64,000 nt of DNA. It comes from Patiriisocius sp047730165. GTDB lineage: Bacteria; Bacteroidota; Bacteroidia; Flavobacteriales; Flavobacteriaceae. A program made the translations under genes and the position numbers. The stretch lies in assembly GCF_047730165.1 (NCBI RefSeq), contig NZ_CP159834.1, positions 1,860,001 to 1,924,000 of the forward strand, given 5' to 3'. Below are positions 51,350-59,545 of this stretch, piece by piece. A model generated the notes under the pieces. It had not been told where the DNA came from and did not search any database. It saw only the letters and a list, made by a program, of their open reading frames with translations. Within the stretch, counting starts at the first letter, position 1; each line of letters begins with the position of its first letter.

Positions 51350-52735
51350 ATGCATATAGAACAAATTTATACAGGATGCTTATCTCAAGGAGCGTATTAC
51401 ATAGAGAGTGACGGCGAAGGTGCAATCATTGATCCTTTGCGTGAATCAAAACCTTATCACTCCAGATTACAACGTGATAGCGCTACCTTAAAGTATATTT
51501 TTGAAACACATTTTCATGCAGACTTTGTGAGTGGTCATGTGTCACTGTCAAAAGAAACGGGTGCCCCTATTATATATGGTCCAACGGCAAACCCAAGTTT
51601 TGAGGCCATCATTGCCACAGATGGTCAAGTATTTAAAATAGGAAAAATAACGATTACTGCCTTACATACTCCAGGTCATACTATGGAGAGTACGACCTAT
51701 TTATTAAAGGATGAAAACGGAAAAGATCATTGCATCTTTAGTGGAGATACCCTCTTTTTAGGAGATGTGGGGCGTCCAGATCTTGCTCAAAAGGGAGAAG
51801 ATATTACGCAAGAAGACCTGGCTGGAATTTTATTTGACAGCTTAAGAAATAAATTAATGCCGCTTGCAGATGACGTTATTGTATACCCTGCACACGGAGC
51901 TGGTTCTGCCTGTGGTAAGCATATGATGAAAGAAACTGTAGATACATTAGGCAACCAGAAGAAGATGAATTATGCGCTTAGAGCAGATATGACAAAAGAA
52001 GAGTTTGTGGCAGAAGTTACAGACGGATTGTTGCCGCCACCAGTCTATTTTCCGCTCAATGTAAAAATGAATAAAGAAGGATATGAATCTCTCGATACCA
52101 TCATAAAGAAAGGAACTAGAAAACTTAATCCTGACCAATTTGAAAAAACAGCTACAAACATTGGCGCAGTAATGCTAGACGTGCGCAATCAAAAAGATTT
52201 TATGGAAGCCCACATTCCTAATGCTATATTTATTGGTATTGATGGTGGTTTTGCTCCTTGGGTAGGTGCAATGATAGGAGATACAGAGCAGGCTATTTTA
52301 TTAATCACACCAGAAGGAAGAGAAGAAGAAGCTATCACACGATTATCTCGCGTTGGTTTTGATAATACCTTAGGTTTTCTAGAAGGAGGAATAGCTGCCT
52401 GGAAAAAGGCAGGTAAAGAAGTGGCAAGTATGGAATCTATTTCTGCAGAAACTTTAAAGACTAAAATAAGTGAAGATGCATTAGTCTTTGACGTGCGTAA
52501 AGATGGCGAATATGAAAACGCCCATATCCCGAGTGCAAAACACACTTCACTAGAAATAATAAATAGTCACCTAGACGCATTTCCGGAGGACGAACCTTTT
52601 TACGTGCACTGCGCCGGTGGTTATCGTTCTGTAATTGCAGCCTCTGTTCTAAAGGCGCGTGGCATACACAATGTGATTGATGTTGCTGGTGGCTTTAAAG
52701 CTATAAAAGAAGCAGGCATTGAAATAGAATCGTAA
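51350..52735 (+). CDS. CstB-like persulfide dioxygenase-rhodanese
   Basis: 461 residues in three parts. Residues 1-240 are an MBL-fold persulfide dioxygenase: iron ligands in THFHADFVSGH (53-63), HTPGHT and SGDTLFLGDVGRPDL. Residues about 265-355 are a rhodanese homology domain whose active-site loop reads ITPEGREEEA, without cysteine. Residues about 365-460 are a true rhodanese with Cys in VHCAGGYRS. This order (dioxygenase, pseudo-rhodanese, rhodanese) is that of Staphylococcus CstB, which oxidises thiol persulfides, including bacillithiol persulfide, to sulfite/thiosulfate. The presence of bshB1 and bshC here fits that use. Confidence 0.9.
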   Translation: MHIEQIYTGCLSQGAYYIESDGEGAIIDPLRESKPYHSRLQRDSATLKYIFETHFHADFVSGHVSLSKETGAPIIYGPTANPSFEAIIATDGQVFKIGKITITALHTPGHTMESTTYLLKDENGKDHCIFSGDTLFLGDVGRPDLAQKGEDITQEDLAGILFDSLRNKLMPLADDVIVYPAHGAGSACGKHMMKETVDTLGNQKKMNYALRADMTKEEFVAEVTDGLLPPPVYFPLNVKMNKEGYESLDTIIKKGTRKLNPDQFEKTATNIGAVMLDVRNQKDFMEAHIPNAIFIGIDGGFAPWVGAMIGDTEQAILLITPEGREEEAITRLSRVGFDNTLGFLEGGIAAWKKAGKEVASMESISAETLKTKISEDALVFDVRKDGEYENAHIPSAKHTSLEIINSHLDAFPEDEPFYVHCAGGYRSVIAASVLKARGIHNVIDVAGGFKAIKEAGIEIES

Positions 52736-52749
52736 TTATATACTATTAG

Positions 52750-52786
52750 AAAAAGCCCGATGTAGATGCCCTATATCGGGCTTTTT
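52750..52786 (+). terminator. Rho-independent terminator
   Basis: Stem AAAAAGCCCGAT / ATCGGGCTTTTT, 13-nt loop, then TCTAT. Confidence 0.88.
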
Positions 52787-52797
52787 CTATCTGGCTA

Positions 52798-53085
52798 TTA
52801 AATAATTAGTCTCAAATATTTGCTGTGTTTTCTAAAATTTTGACTTGAGTTTCCACTAGCTATAGGAGTCTCATTTAGGCCTCTTATTTTTTTGTCTAAT
52901 TCGTTTGTAAATTGACCTCTCTGCAGGGCTTTACGCTGTAAAAAGGTTTTTAACTGACCATGCTCTGCACCTGTGATTGCCTTCGTAAAACGTCTCTATG
53001 TCATAGTTTTTCTCTAGCAACTCTTGTAAATTGTTTACTAATGCTTTATGAATATTTTTTTTGTTTGTTCTAATGAAGGTTCCAT
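52798..53085 (-). pseudogene. DUF2383 (PA2169-type) four-helix protein, frameshifted
   Basis: From ATG 53085 the frame starts MEPSLEQTKK and stops early; the next frame gives NIHKALVNNLQELLEKNYDIE, and a third gives AITGAEHGQLKTFLQRKALQRGQFTNELDKKIRGL. Together they follow the DUF2383 ferritin-like pattern (LNDLIEINKDAEKGY... FAQRAQERAQFAxEL). Two frameshifts, one in the A-run near 53055 and one near 53000, break the gene. The rest of the 584-bp gap to the next gene is empty. Confidence 0.6.
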
Positions 53086-53319
53086 TTTATTTATGTTTCA
53101 AAGTGATACCTTAAAAGTGCTAAGGGCATGTAGTCTAGATAGGTGTAGAAATGCGAATTAATATCTAATTAACAAGTACTGTTGACGAATTCATTAATTA
53201 ATAAAATTGATTTTTTTTTAAGAATCAATAACAATAAATTAACAAATCAAAGGTTTTATTGCTGGTGTAGCCGCACCTACAAATTCCAAAAAGTATTTGT
53301 TTCTTTAAAACACTATCTC

Positions 53320-53886
53320 ATGAAAAATGTATTTTTTGTTATGTCTTTATTACTTTGCTTACACACTTTTGCGCAGCAAGGAACCGCTTTTGGCTTGAAG
53401 GGCGGACTCAACTACAACAGTAATGGTGATTTTACCAGTGAGGTACAAGTACAGAATGCAACTAAAAGCGTAGGGTTTCACCTTGGTGTTTATGGAAAGC
53501 TCGATGCTGGTCCTATTTATATACGGCCAGAACTTGTGTACACAAGAACGTCAAGTGAATACAAGGTGGAAAATCTAATCATTTCAAAACTAGATGTTCC
53601 AGTTTTAGTTGGTCTTGATATTTCGGGACCACTTAGTGTGTTTGCTGGACCAGATTTTCAGTACATCCTTTCTAATGACTTCGGAAGTGTGAGCATCGAG
53701 GATCCTGAAAACCAATGTACCGTTGGTGCTCAGTTTGGACTGGCACTTAACTTTGAATTTTTTGGGATAGATATTCGTTATGAACGAGGTCTTTCAGAAA
53801 ATGAAGCGCTGCTCACGGGCGTACCCGGCAGTAGAATAGATACCAGACCAGATCAGATTATTCTAGGTCTGTCTGTGAAGTTGTAA
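53320..53886 (+). CDS. Outer-membrane beta-barrel protein (porin family)
   Basis: 188 residues from the ATG at 53320, chosen because it begins the signal peptide MKNVFFVMSLLLCLHTFAQ; the longer frame adds 46 unrelated residues. The mature part is a small barrel: FGLKGGLNYNS, VGFHLGVYGKLD, PIYIRPELVYT, LDVPVLVGLDI, FGIDIRYERGL, ending QIILGLSVKL. This is the PorT/OMP_b-brl_2-like group of unknown ligand. It converges with glpD, with only 3 bp between stops. Confidence 0.85.
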   Translation: MKNVFFVMSLLLCLHTFAQQGTAFGLKGGLNYNSNGDFTSEVQVQNATKSVGFHLGVYGKLDAGPIYIRPELVYTRTSSEYKVENLIISKLDVPVLVGLDISGPLSVFAGPDFQYILSNDFGSVSIEDPENQCTVGAQFGLALNFEFFGIDIRYERGLSENEALLTGVPGSRIDTRPDQIILGLSVKL

Positions 53887-53889
53887 TAA

Positions 53890-55563
53890 TTAAAATTCCT
53901 TCTCATAAAATGTTGTGGCATCTATGATCAACAGATCTAGAGATGCCATTTCTTTTTTCTGTCTGCTTATATCCCAACCTAAGGCTTCAGTGAATGCCAG
54001 GAGCATAAGCGATTTGTATTGCATCACACTGGCAATATGAAAATACAAACGGCCCGTGCGTCTTACAAAAAAGTCTGCTAATGAATTGATCTGCTCAAAA
54101 TGCAAGCAGAACCAGAACTCTGCAAGGATCAATGTTTCCTCAGTAATTTTATCACCTTGTTTCACAGCCCTGTCAATTATGGTGTCCGCTTGCTTGCCAT
54201 AGGTAGTCACTAAATGCCATCCATAAAAAGGCAATGCAACTCCTAATGTATCAAGTTTTGCGTTTATCTTTTTTTGATACAGAAGCACATCACTTAGATC
54301 CGTTAGGCTAGGTTGCGTAAGTGGGATTTTTCGGGTAGTAGATCTTGGTAAGCTTCCGCGGTGTTTCTTTTTTAAGGTGCTAATAACTTTTTCATTCACG
54401 CGTTGTGCCATCTTGCGATATCCTGTTAGCTTACCGCCAGCGATGGAGATCAATCCACTTTCTGAAACAAATATTTCATCCTTTCTAGAAAGCTCTGAAG
54501 GCGCCTTGTCATCTTCATGAATAAGGGGTCGTAAGCCCGCCCAGCTAGATTCTATATCCTTTTCTGTTAAGGTGATTCCTTCAAAGGTGCTATTTATGGC
54601 GTCTAGTAAATAGTCAACGTCGTCCTTTGTAGTGACAACACGTTCTAGAGAGCTGTCATAAGCCGTATCTGTAGTCCCCACGTATGTGACACGTCCGCGT
54701 GGGATCGCAAAAATCATTCGGCCATCTGGGGTGTCAAAATAGATGGATTGTTTTACGGGTAATTTTTCAAACGGAAACACAAGATGCACGCCTTTTGTTA
54801 GATACAAATGCTTATGGTTTAAGGGTCCGTCTTTTTTCCGAAGAATATCCACCCAAGGTCCTGCGGCAGAAACCAATCTTTTTGAGTGTATAGAAAAGGA
54901 TTCATTCGTATTGTGATCTTTACAAACCACCCCTTTTACCTTGCCTTTTTCGCTGTAGACATAATCTGTCATTTCGCAATAGTTAATTATTTCTGCGCCA
55001 TGAGTTGCTGCTGTTTTTAGAAGTTCTATCGTCAGGCGGGCATCATCGGTCCTGTATTCAGAATAATAGCCGCCACCTAATAAGGTGTCTTTAGTGAGCA
55101 GTGGTTCTTTTTCTAAGGTCTCGTTTTTGTCGAGCATCTTACGTCTATCATCGCCTTCAACATTTGCTAAGACATCATATACTTTAAGACCAATACTCGT
55201 CATCAAAGCGCCGTAATTACCATCCTTTGTTAATGGCAATAGCATCTTTTCTGGGATCACTAAGTGAGGAGCAAGACTGTGCACAATGGCACGTTCGCGA
55301 CCAGATTCTTTAACCAACCCTATTTCTAACTGTATTAAATAGCGCAGCCCTCCGTGAATGAGTTTTGTCGATTTATTACTTGTCCCAGAAGCAAAATCAT
55401 TTTTTTCTACGAGACAGACTTGCATTCCGCGGGCTGCTGCGTCAAGGGCAATGCCGGCACCAGTGACGCCACCCCCAATTATGATGAGGTCAAACTTAGT
55501 TTTTTGAATACGCTTTAATTGTGTCCTGCGATTCAAGACAGAAAAGGTGGGTTTTTCGCTCAT
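53890..55563 (-). CDS. glpD: FAD-dependent glycerol-3-phosphate dehydrogenase
   Basis: 557 residues. FAD dinucleotide motif IIGGGVTGAGIALDAAARG (about 28-46), then FASGTSNKSTKLIHGGLRYL (about 59-78), the GlpD landmark. YVGTTDTAYD and the C-terminal helical domain (about 395-557) are present. It oxidises sn-glycerol-3-phosphate to dihydroxyacetone phosphate and feeds electrons to quinone at the inner membrane. It follows glpK after 4 bp, forming a glycerol-use operon; no glpF is visible. Confidence 0.94.
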   Translation of the reverse strand: MSEKPTFSVLNRRTQLKRIQKTKFDLIIIGGGVTGAGIALDAAARGMQVCLVEKNDFASGTSNKSTKLIHGGLRYLIQLEIGLVKESGRERAIVHSLAPHLVIPEKMLLPLTKDGNYGALMTSIGLKVYDVLANVEGDDRRKMLDKNETLEKEPLLTKDTLLGGGYYSEYRTDDARLTIELLKTAATHGAEIINYCEMTDYVYSEKGKVKGVVCKDHNTNESFSIHSKRLVSAAGPWVDILRKKDGPLNHKHLYLTKGVHLVFPFEKLPVKQSIYFDTPDGRMIFAIPRGRVTYVGTTDTAYDSSLERVVTTKDDVDYLLDAINSTFEGITLTEKDIESSWAGLRPLIHEDDKAPSELSRKDEIFVSESGLISIAGGKLTGYRKMAQRVNEKVISTLKKKHRGSLPRSTTRKIPLTQPSLTDLSDVLLYQKKINAKLDTLGVALPFYGWHLVTTYGKQADTIIDRAVKQGDKITEETLILAEFWFCLHFEQINSLADFFVRRTGRLYFHIASVMQYKSLMLLAFTEALGWDISRQKKEMASLDLLIIDATTFYEKEF

Positions 55564-55567
55564 TTTT

Positions 55568-57049
55568 CTATGTTGTAAGGGTGCGCTTGATAGCCTGTTT
55601 CCATCCCAAGTATTTCCGTTGGCGCGTTTCCGAAGTCATTTTGGGTACGTAGATGGTTGCTGTTTTTCTCAAGTTTGGTAAGTCTGTTTCTTTCCAGATT
55701 CCTGCTTTTAGTCCTGCTAATAATGCAGCGCCTAACGCGGTTACCTCAATCATTTCTGGTTTGTCCACGGGCACGTTCAGCATATCTGCCTGAAACTGCA
55801 TCAAGTAGCTGTTATTGCTCGCGCCACCGTCTACTTGTAATTTTGTGAGCTCCATATCTCCGTCTTCCTGCATCGCTTCCAGTACGTCTTTAGTCTGAAA
55901 TGCTAAGGCCTCAATAGTCGCTTTTATAATTTCATTTTTGCCGGTGTCCAGTGTTAAACCATACATCGCTCCCTTTGCTTCAGAATCCCAATAAGGAGCT
56001 CCAAGTCCAGCAAAAGCGGGCACTACATACACGTCTTCTAGGGGTGGAATGCTTTTGCAAATGGCTTCTGTTTCTTGTGCTGTATTGATAATTTGCAGTT
56101 GGTCACGGAGCCATTGAATAGAAGCACCGCCCACAAAAATGCTTCCTTCAAGGGCATACTGAGGGGCTTGATTAGGTAAGCTGCAAGCAATCGTAGTGAG
56201 CAATCCGTTTTTTGAGGTGATAAATTCTTCTCCCGTATGTAATAACATAAAGCAACCCGTGCCATAGGTGTTTTTTGCAATTCCAGGCGCGGTTCCACCT
56301 TGACCAAAAAGTGCTGCTTGCTGATCTCCAGCCACGCCATAAATAGGAATCGTAGTGGTATTGTGAGTGATGTCTCCAAAGTGTGAGCAAGAGGGCTGCA
56401 CGCTAGGCATCATCTTTTTTGGGATATTAAATATGTCTAACAAGTGCGTGTCCCAGCAGTGTTCTTTACAGTTATATAGCATCGTTCTAGATGCATTTGT
56501 CACATCTGTAACGTGATTTTTACCGTCTGTAAATTTATAGATTAACCACGAATCAATGGTGCCAAAAAGGAGTTGACCTGCTTCGGCTTTTTCTTTTGCA
56601 CCTTCCACATTGTTTAAAATCCAATGGAGCTTGGTAGCTGAGAAATAGGAGTCAATGACCAGGCCGGTATTATTTTTCACATAGTCTTCGTGGCCTTTTT
56701 CTTTTAACTCTTTGCAATAAGATTTTGTCCTATTATCAAGCCACACAATCGCGTTATATATAGGAATCCCTGTTTTTTTATCCCAAACTACAGTGGTCTC
56801 TCGTTGGTTTGTAATTCCAATTACTCCAATTTCTTCTTCGGAAATGTTCGTTTTTTGCAGCACTTCTTCAAAGGTACTTTTTTGGGCCTCATAGATTTCG
56901 ATGGGGTCGTGCTCTACCCATCCAGATTGTGGGTATAGTTGCTTGAGTTCTTTTTGCGCGATAGCTACGATTTTACCAGCTTTGTTGAATAAGATTGTTC
57001 TCGTACTAGTGGTACCTTGGTCAAATGCAATGATGTAGTTAGATTTCAT
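55568..57049 (-). CDS. glpK: Glycerol kinase
   Basis: 493 residues from the ATG at 57049 (MKSNYIIAFDQGTTSTRTILF); an upstream ATG at 57097 would add 16 residues before the conserved start. FGGY kinase landmarks: DQGTTSTR (phosphate 1), GWVEHDPIEI, TNQRETTVVW, GVAGDQQAALFGQ, and KLQVDGGASNNSYLMQFQAD. It phosphorylates glycerol, handing glycerol-3-phosphate to GlpD. Glycerol-3-phosphate is also the backbone for triacylglycerol, which links the operon loosely to the storage locus next door. Confidence 0.96.
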   Translation of the reverse strand: MKSNYIIAFDQGTTSTRTILFNKAGKIVAIAQKELKQLYPQSGWVEHDPIEIYEAQKSTFEEVLQKTNISEEEIGVIGITNQRETTVVWDKKTGIPIYNAIVWLDNRTKSYCKELKEKGHEDYVKNNTGLVIDSYFSATKLHWILNNVEGAKEKAEAGQLLFGTIDSWLIYKFTDGKNHVTDVTNASRTMLYNCKEHCWDTHLLDIFNIPKKMMPSVQPSCSHFGDITHNTTTIPIYGVAGDQQAALFGQGGTAPGIAKNTYGTGCFMLLHTGEEFITSKNGLLTTIACSLPNQAPQYALEGSIFVGGASIQWLRDQLQIINTAQETEAICKSIPPLEDVYVVPAFAGLGAPYWDSEAKGAMYGLTLDTGKNEIIKATIEALAFQTKDVLEAMQEDGDMELTKLQVDGGASNNSYLMQFQADMLNVPVDKPEMIEVTALGAALLAGLKAGIWKETDLPNLRKTATIYVPKMTSETRQRKYLGWKQAIKRTLTT

Positions 57050-57372
57050 AACGATGCGTTCTACTACAAAATTAGCGTATTCTATTTTATTATGCACGCA
57101 TAGTAATTAGTATTATTTCATTAGTGTAGCACACTATTGGTCTGAGCGAATCAAACGAAGTGACTGGTATTATTATATAAATAATGTGTGTTACTGTATC
57201 TCGATAATTAAAGCAAGATAATTGTGTGTGCTCTAATTAGTGTTAGTTGCCATTTTTTCTGTCGCTTATGGAGTCCTTGTGCTTATGCTTGTTTTTCTAA
57301 TGCCCAAAAAACTTGTTTTTTGTAAATTCGCTCAAAATTCTAATGTATATTTAGAGACAAATAAAATTGATT
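57050..57372. other. Divergent promoter region, glpK / phasin gene
   Basis: 323 bp between divergent starts. A TATATTTA sequence at about 57346-57353 could serve as the -7 box of the phasin gene. No direct heptamer repeats like those at 59037-59147 are present. Nothing else is recognised. Confidence 0.45.
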
Positions 57373-57993
57373 ATGACAAAGAAAGCTGCAGAAACCGCTT
57401 CGTTTATGGTGCGATTTAACCAAAAGATTTACGAGGACAAAGGAGAGTCTAAAGTGCAATGGCGTGGTAAAGTGAGCCACGTGCAGGGAGGAGAAGACAT
57501 GAGTTTTTCTGACTTTAATGATGCAGTTAACTTTATACAAGAACGCCTGGCAGAGTTGACCCTGGAGGCTACAAAAGATAAAACAAACGCAGAGCAAGAA
57601 GGTATTTTACACAAAAGTTTTTCTTTATTTAAATCTGTGGCAGCGACTGGAAATAAGGTGCTGATGGATACGATTAAGGATCCTAAAAAACAAGTGGCGC
57701 ATTTTCAGGATCAACTCAGTGATCTTGGAGAAGAGATGTGGGAGAAAGTACCTATTGACCAATGGCGTACTGCCTCTAAGTCTGACTTTCAAGATATAAA
57801 ACACGCTATTAGCACATTGACAAAATCTGTGGCAATGCTTACTAAGAAGGTGGATGCCTTGAGTACAGAAATTGCTATAGCTACTACTCCTGTAAAGAAA
57901 GCCACTCTAAAAAAACCAACAGTAAAGAAGCCAGCTAGCGCGGTCAAGAAAACGGCAGCGAAAGCAAAGACTACTAAATCAGCTAAAAAATAA
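57373..57993 (+). CDS. Phasin-like protein with histone-like lysine tail
   Basis: 206 residues from the ATG at 57373; a TTG two codons upstream is not needed. Residues 1-165 are amphipathic helices with a phasin-like central part (LHKSFSLFKSVAATGNKVLMDTIKDPKKQVAHFQDQLSDLGEEMW) and a heptad coiled coil (ISTLTKSVAMLTKKVDALSTEI). The last ~35 residues are Lys/Ala/Pro-rich (KKATLKKPTVKKPASAVKK), like the DNA-binding tails of PhaF/PhaM and histone H1. A storage-granule surface protein that also binds DNA is the best reading. The SARP-type regulator begins 9 bp downstream, so the two are one unit. Confidence 0.75.
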   Translation: MTKKAAETASFMVRFNQKIYEDKGESKVQWRGKVSHVQGGEDMSFSDFNDAVNFIQERLAELTLEATKDKTNAEQEGILHKSFSLFKSVAATGNKVLMDTIKDPKKQVAHFQDQLSDLGEEMWEKVPIDQWRTASKSDFQDIKHAISTLTKSVAMLTKKVDALSTEIAIATTPVKKATLKKPTVKKPASAVKKTAAKAKTTKSAKK

Positions 57994-58002
57994 GAATAGT
58001 TG

Positions 58003-58803
58003 ATGTCAGCACTCACAGAAAAATTTACATCATATCAAAAATTCCATACGGAGGCGCCTATACGATTTCAGACCTTAGGGAGTTTTATCTTGTGGCGTGA
58101 TGGTGAGAAAGTGAATTCAAAAGAATGGGGGAGGGACAAAACCCTGCAACTTATTCAATATTTTATTTCCTACCGTCAACGACACGCCTTGCATAAAGAG
58201 CGTGTGATGGAGCATTTATGGGAAGAAGGAGATGATCGTGATTTTAAGGTAGCACTTCACGGAGTGAATAAAGCCTTAGAGCCAGATAGACCTTCTCGTA
58301 CAGAACCTATATATGTGCAGCGACAAGGCATCACTTATCAATTAGACTTAGAAAAAGTCTGGATAGACGTAGAAGCTGTAGAGCAGTATATTGCCTTAGG
58401 GAACGAAGCGCTCAACAAAGAGGAGCCGCTTGCAAAAAAGGCTTATAAAGCTGCAATAGATTTATATCAAGGAATGTATTTGCCTACGCGCATTTTTGAA
58501 GATTGGTCAACAGAAGAACGCGAGAAGATCCAGATTCTCATTTTAGGGGCTTATGTTACACTAGCAGAACTTATAATAGAAGAAAACCCAATGGAAAGCG
58601 TTCGCCTTGCCCAGCACGCGATTGCTATAGATGCTACTTGGGAAGACGCATACCGCATACAGATGAAAGCCTATATCAAAAAAGGCAACCGCCCACACGC
58701 TATCAAAGCCTATCAAAAATGTGCAGATGTGTTGGAGGAAGAATATGGGATAGATCCTTTGCCAGAGACCAAAGCACTTTTAAAGGAGATTGAGGGGAGG
58801 TAG
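58003..58803 (+). CDS. SARP-type regulator (winged helix + BTAD)
   Basis: 266 residues from the ATG at 58003. Residues about 20-110 form an OmpR-like winged helix (FQTLGSFILWRDGEKVNSKEWGRDKTLQLIQYFIS, RQRHALHKERVMEHLWEE); residues about 120-266 are the bacterial transcriptional activation domain (YKAAIDLYQGMYLPTRIFEDW, ILGAYVTLAELIIE, AYQKCADVLEEEYGIDPLPETKALL), ending as in actinobacterial SARPs. No ATPase or TPR extension. SARPs bind paired heptamers 11 bp apart next to the promoter; three such sites follow immediately downstream before the granule genes. It is co-transcribed with the phasin gene before it. Confidence 0.88.
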   Translation: MSALTEKFTSYQKFHTEAPIRFQTLGSFILWRDGEKVNSKEWGRDKTLQLIQYFISYRQRHALHKERVMEHLWEEGDDRDFKVALHGVNKALEPDRPSRTEPIYVQRQGITYQLDLEKVWIDVEAVEQYIALGNEALNKEEPLAKKAYKAAIDLYQGMYLPTRIFEDWSTEEREKIQILILGAYVTLAELIIEENPMESVRLAQHAIAIDATWEDAYRIQMKAYIKKGNRPHAIKAYQKCADVLEEEYGIDPLPETKALLKEIEGR

Positions 58804-58873
58804 TTATTGGTAATGAGTGCGCTGTGAACAGTAAATACAAGGCTTTTCAATTTCAACCATTATTTTTACTTTC

Positions 58874-58915
58874 CATACTCCATACTCCATACTCCATACT
58901 CAACACTCCATATTC
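58874..58915. repeat. Heptanucleotide tandem repeat (CATACTC)
   Basis: Four exact copies of CATACTC in a row followed by two variants (AACACTC, CATATTC), between the SARP gene and promoter P1. Confidence 0.85.
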
Positions 58916-59036
58916 CTAAATCACATCCCTAACAATTTACATTTCAAGGTCATTTAAAAAAAAATATTTTTTTTGCGTAGCTTAACCCTTATGTATACAG
59001 GGTTCTATTTATTTATTTTTCAAACAGCACTTTATT

Positions 59037-59070
59037 GTAACTCAGCTGTAACTCGTTGATCGTACGTTTG
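59037..59070 (+). promoter_or_regulatory. P1: paired heptamers plus -7 box
   Basis: GTAACTC (59037-59043), GTAACTC (59048-59054; 11-bp period), 8-bp spacer GTTGATCG, TACGTTTG (59063-59070). There is no TTG at the normal -33 place. A hairpin AACCCT/AGGGTT lies just upstream (58984-59004). Confidence 0.8.
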
Positions 59071-59113
59071 CATCGTAAATATTTAGAGAACCATTTAATA
59101 GAGGTTTTTATTT

Positions 59114-59147
59114 GCAACTGAGCTGTAACTCGGCGATCGTATGTTTG
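59114..59147 (+). promoter_or_regulatory. P2: paired heptamers plus -7 box
   Basis: GCAACTG (59114-59120), GTAACTC (59125-59131; 11-bp period), 8-bp spacer GGCGATCG, TATGTTTG (59140-59147). Tandem with P1 at 77-bp distance; 37 bp to the next ATG. Confidence 0.85.
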
Positions 59148-59184
59148 CAGTATCAAATTAAAATAACATTAATAAATATATATT

Positions 59185-59445
59185 ATGGCAACTACGAAAA
59201 CAAAAAAAGCAAATGCAACTATTATCGAAACTGCAACTGGAAAGGTATTAGGATTGGTAACTAAAGTAAATGACTTCGCTTTAATCAAAACAGAAAAAGC
59301 AGTAGTATCTTCTTTTGAAATGGCTGAAAAGTGTATCGGTTTTTCTGGAAAAATAATGAAGAAAGGACTACAGGTTTCTGCATCACAACAAGATATGTTT
59401 TTTGACGTACTTGGAAACATCAAGAAAAAAGTAGTAAAAAAATAA
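59185..59445 (+). CDS. Small phasin-like protein
   Basis: 86 residues, all helical and amphipathic with basic ends. The C-terminal part VSASQQDMFFDVLGNIKKK is shared in pattern (SAxQQDxxFDxLxxxKK) with the protein at 60599-60886, showing they are paralogs. It is too short for a full phasin domain, but fits small granule-coat proteins. It is driven by the tandem promoters P1 and P2. No enzyme motif. Confidence 0.7.
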   Translation: MATTKTKKANATIIETATGKVLGLVTKVNDFALIKTEKAVVSSFEMAEKCIGFSGKIMKKGLQVSASQQDMFFDVLGNIKKKVVKK

Positions 59446-59470
59446 GGGTAATCCCTTGGCAAACAAGATT

Positions 59471-59504
59471 GCAACTCATCTGTAACTCGCAGATTGTATG
59501 TTTG
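59471..59504 (+). promoter_or_regulatory. P3: paired heptamers plus -7 box
   Basis: GCAACTC (59471-59477), GTAACTC (59482-59488; 11-bp period), 8-bp spacer GCAGATTG, TATGTTTG (59497-59504); 41 bp before the next ATG. Same geometry as P1 and P2. Confidence 0.85.
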
Positions 59505-59545
59505 CAGCAACAAAAATAAATAAGAAGAATTTTAAAAGATATATT

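Noticed and set aside
57050..57372. A fourth SARP-type site upstream of the first phasin gene
   Set aside because: I looked for GYAACTS pairs with 11-bp period and found none there.
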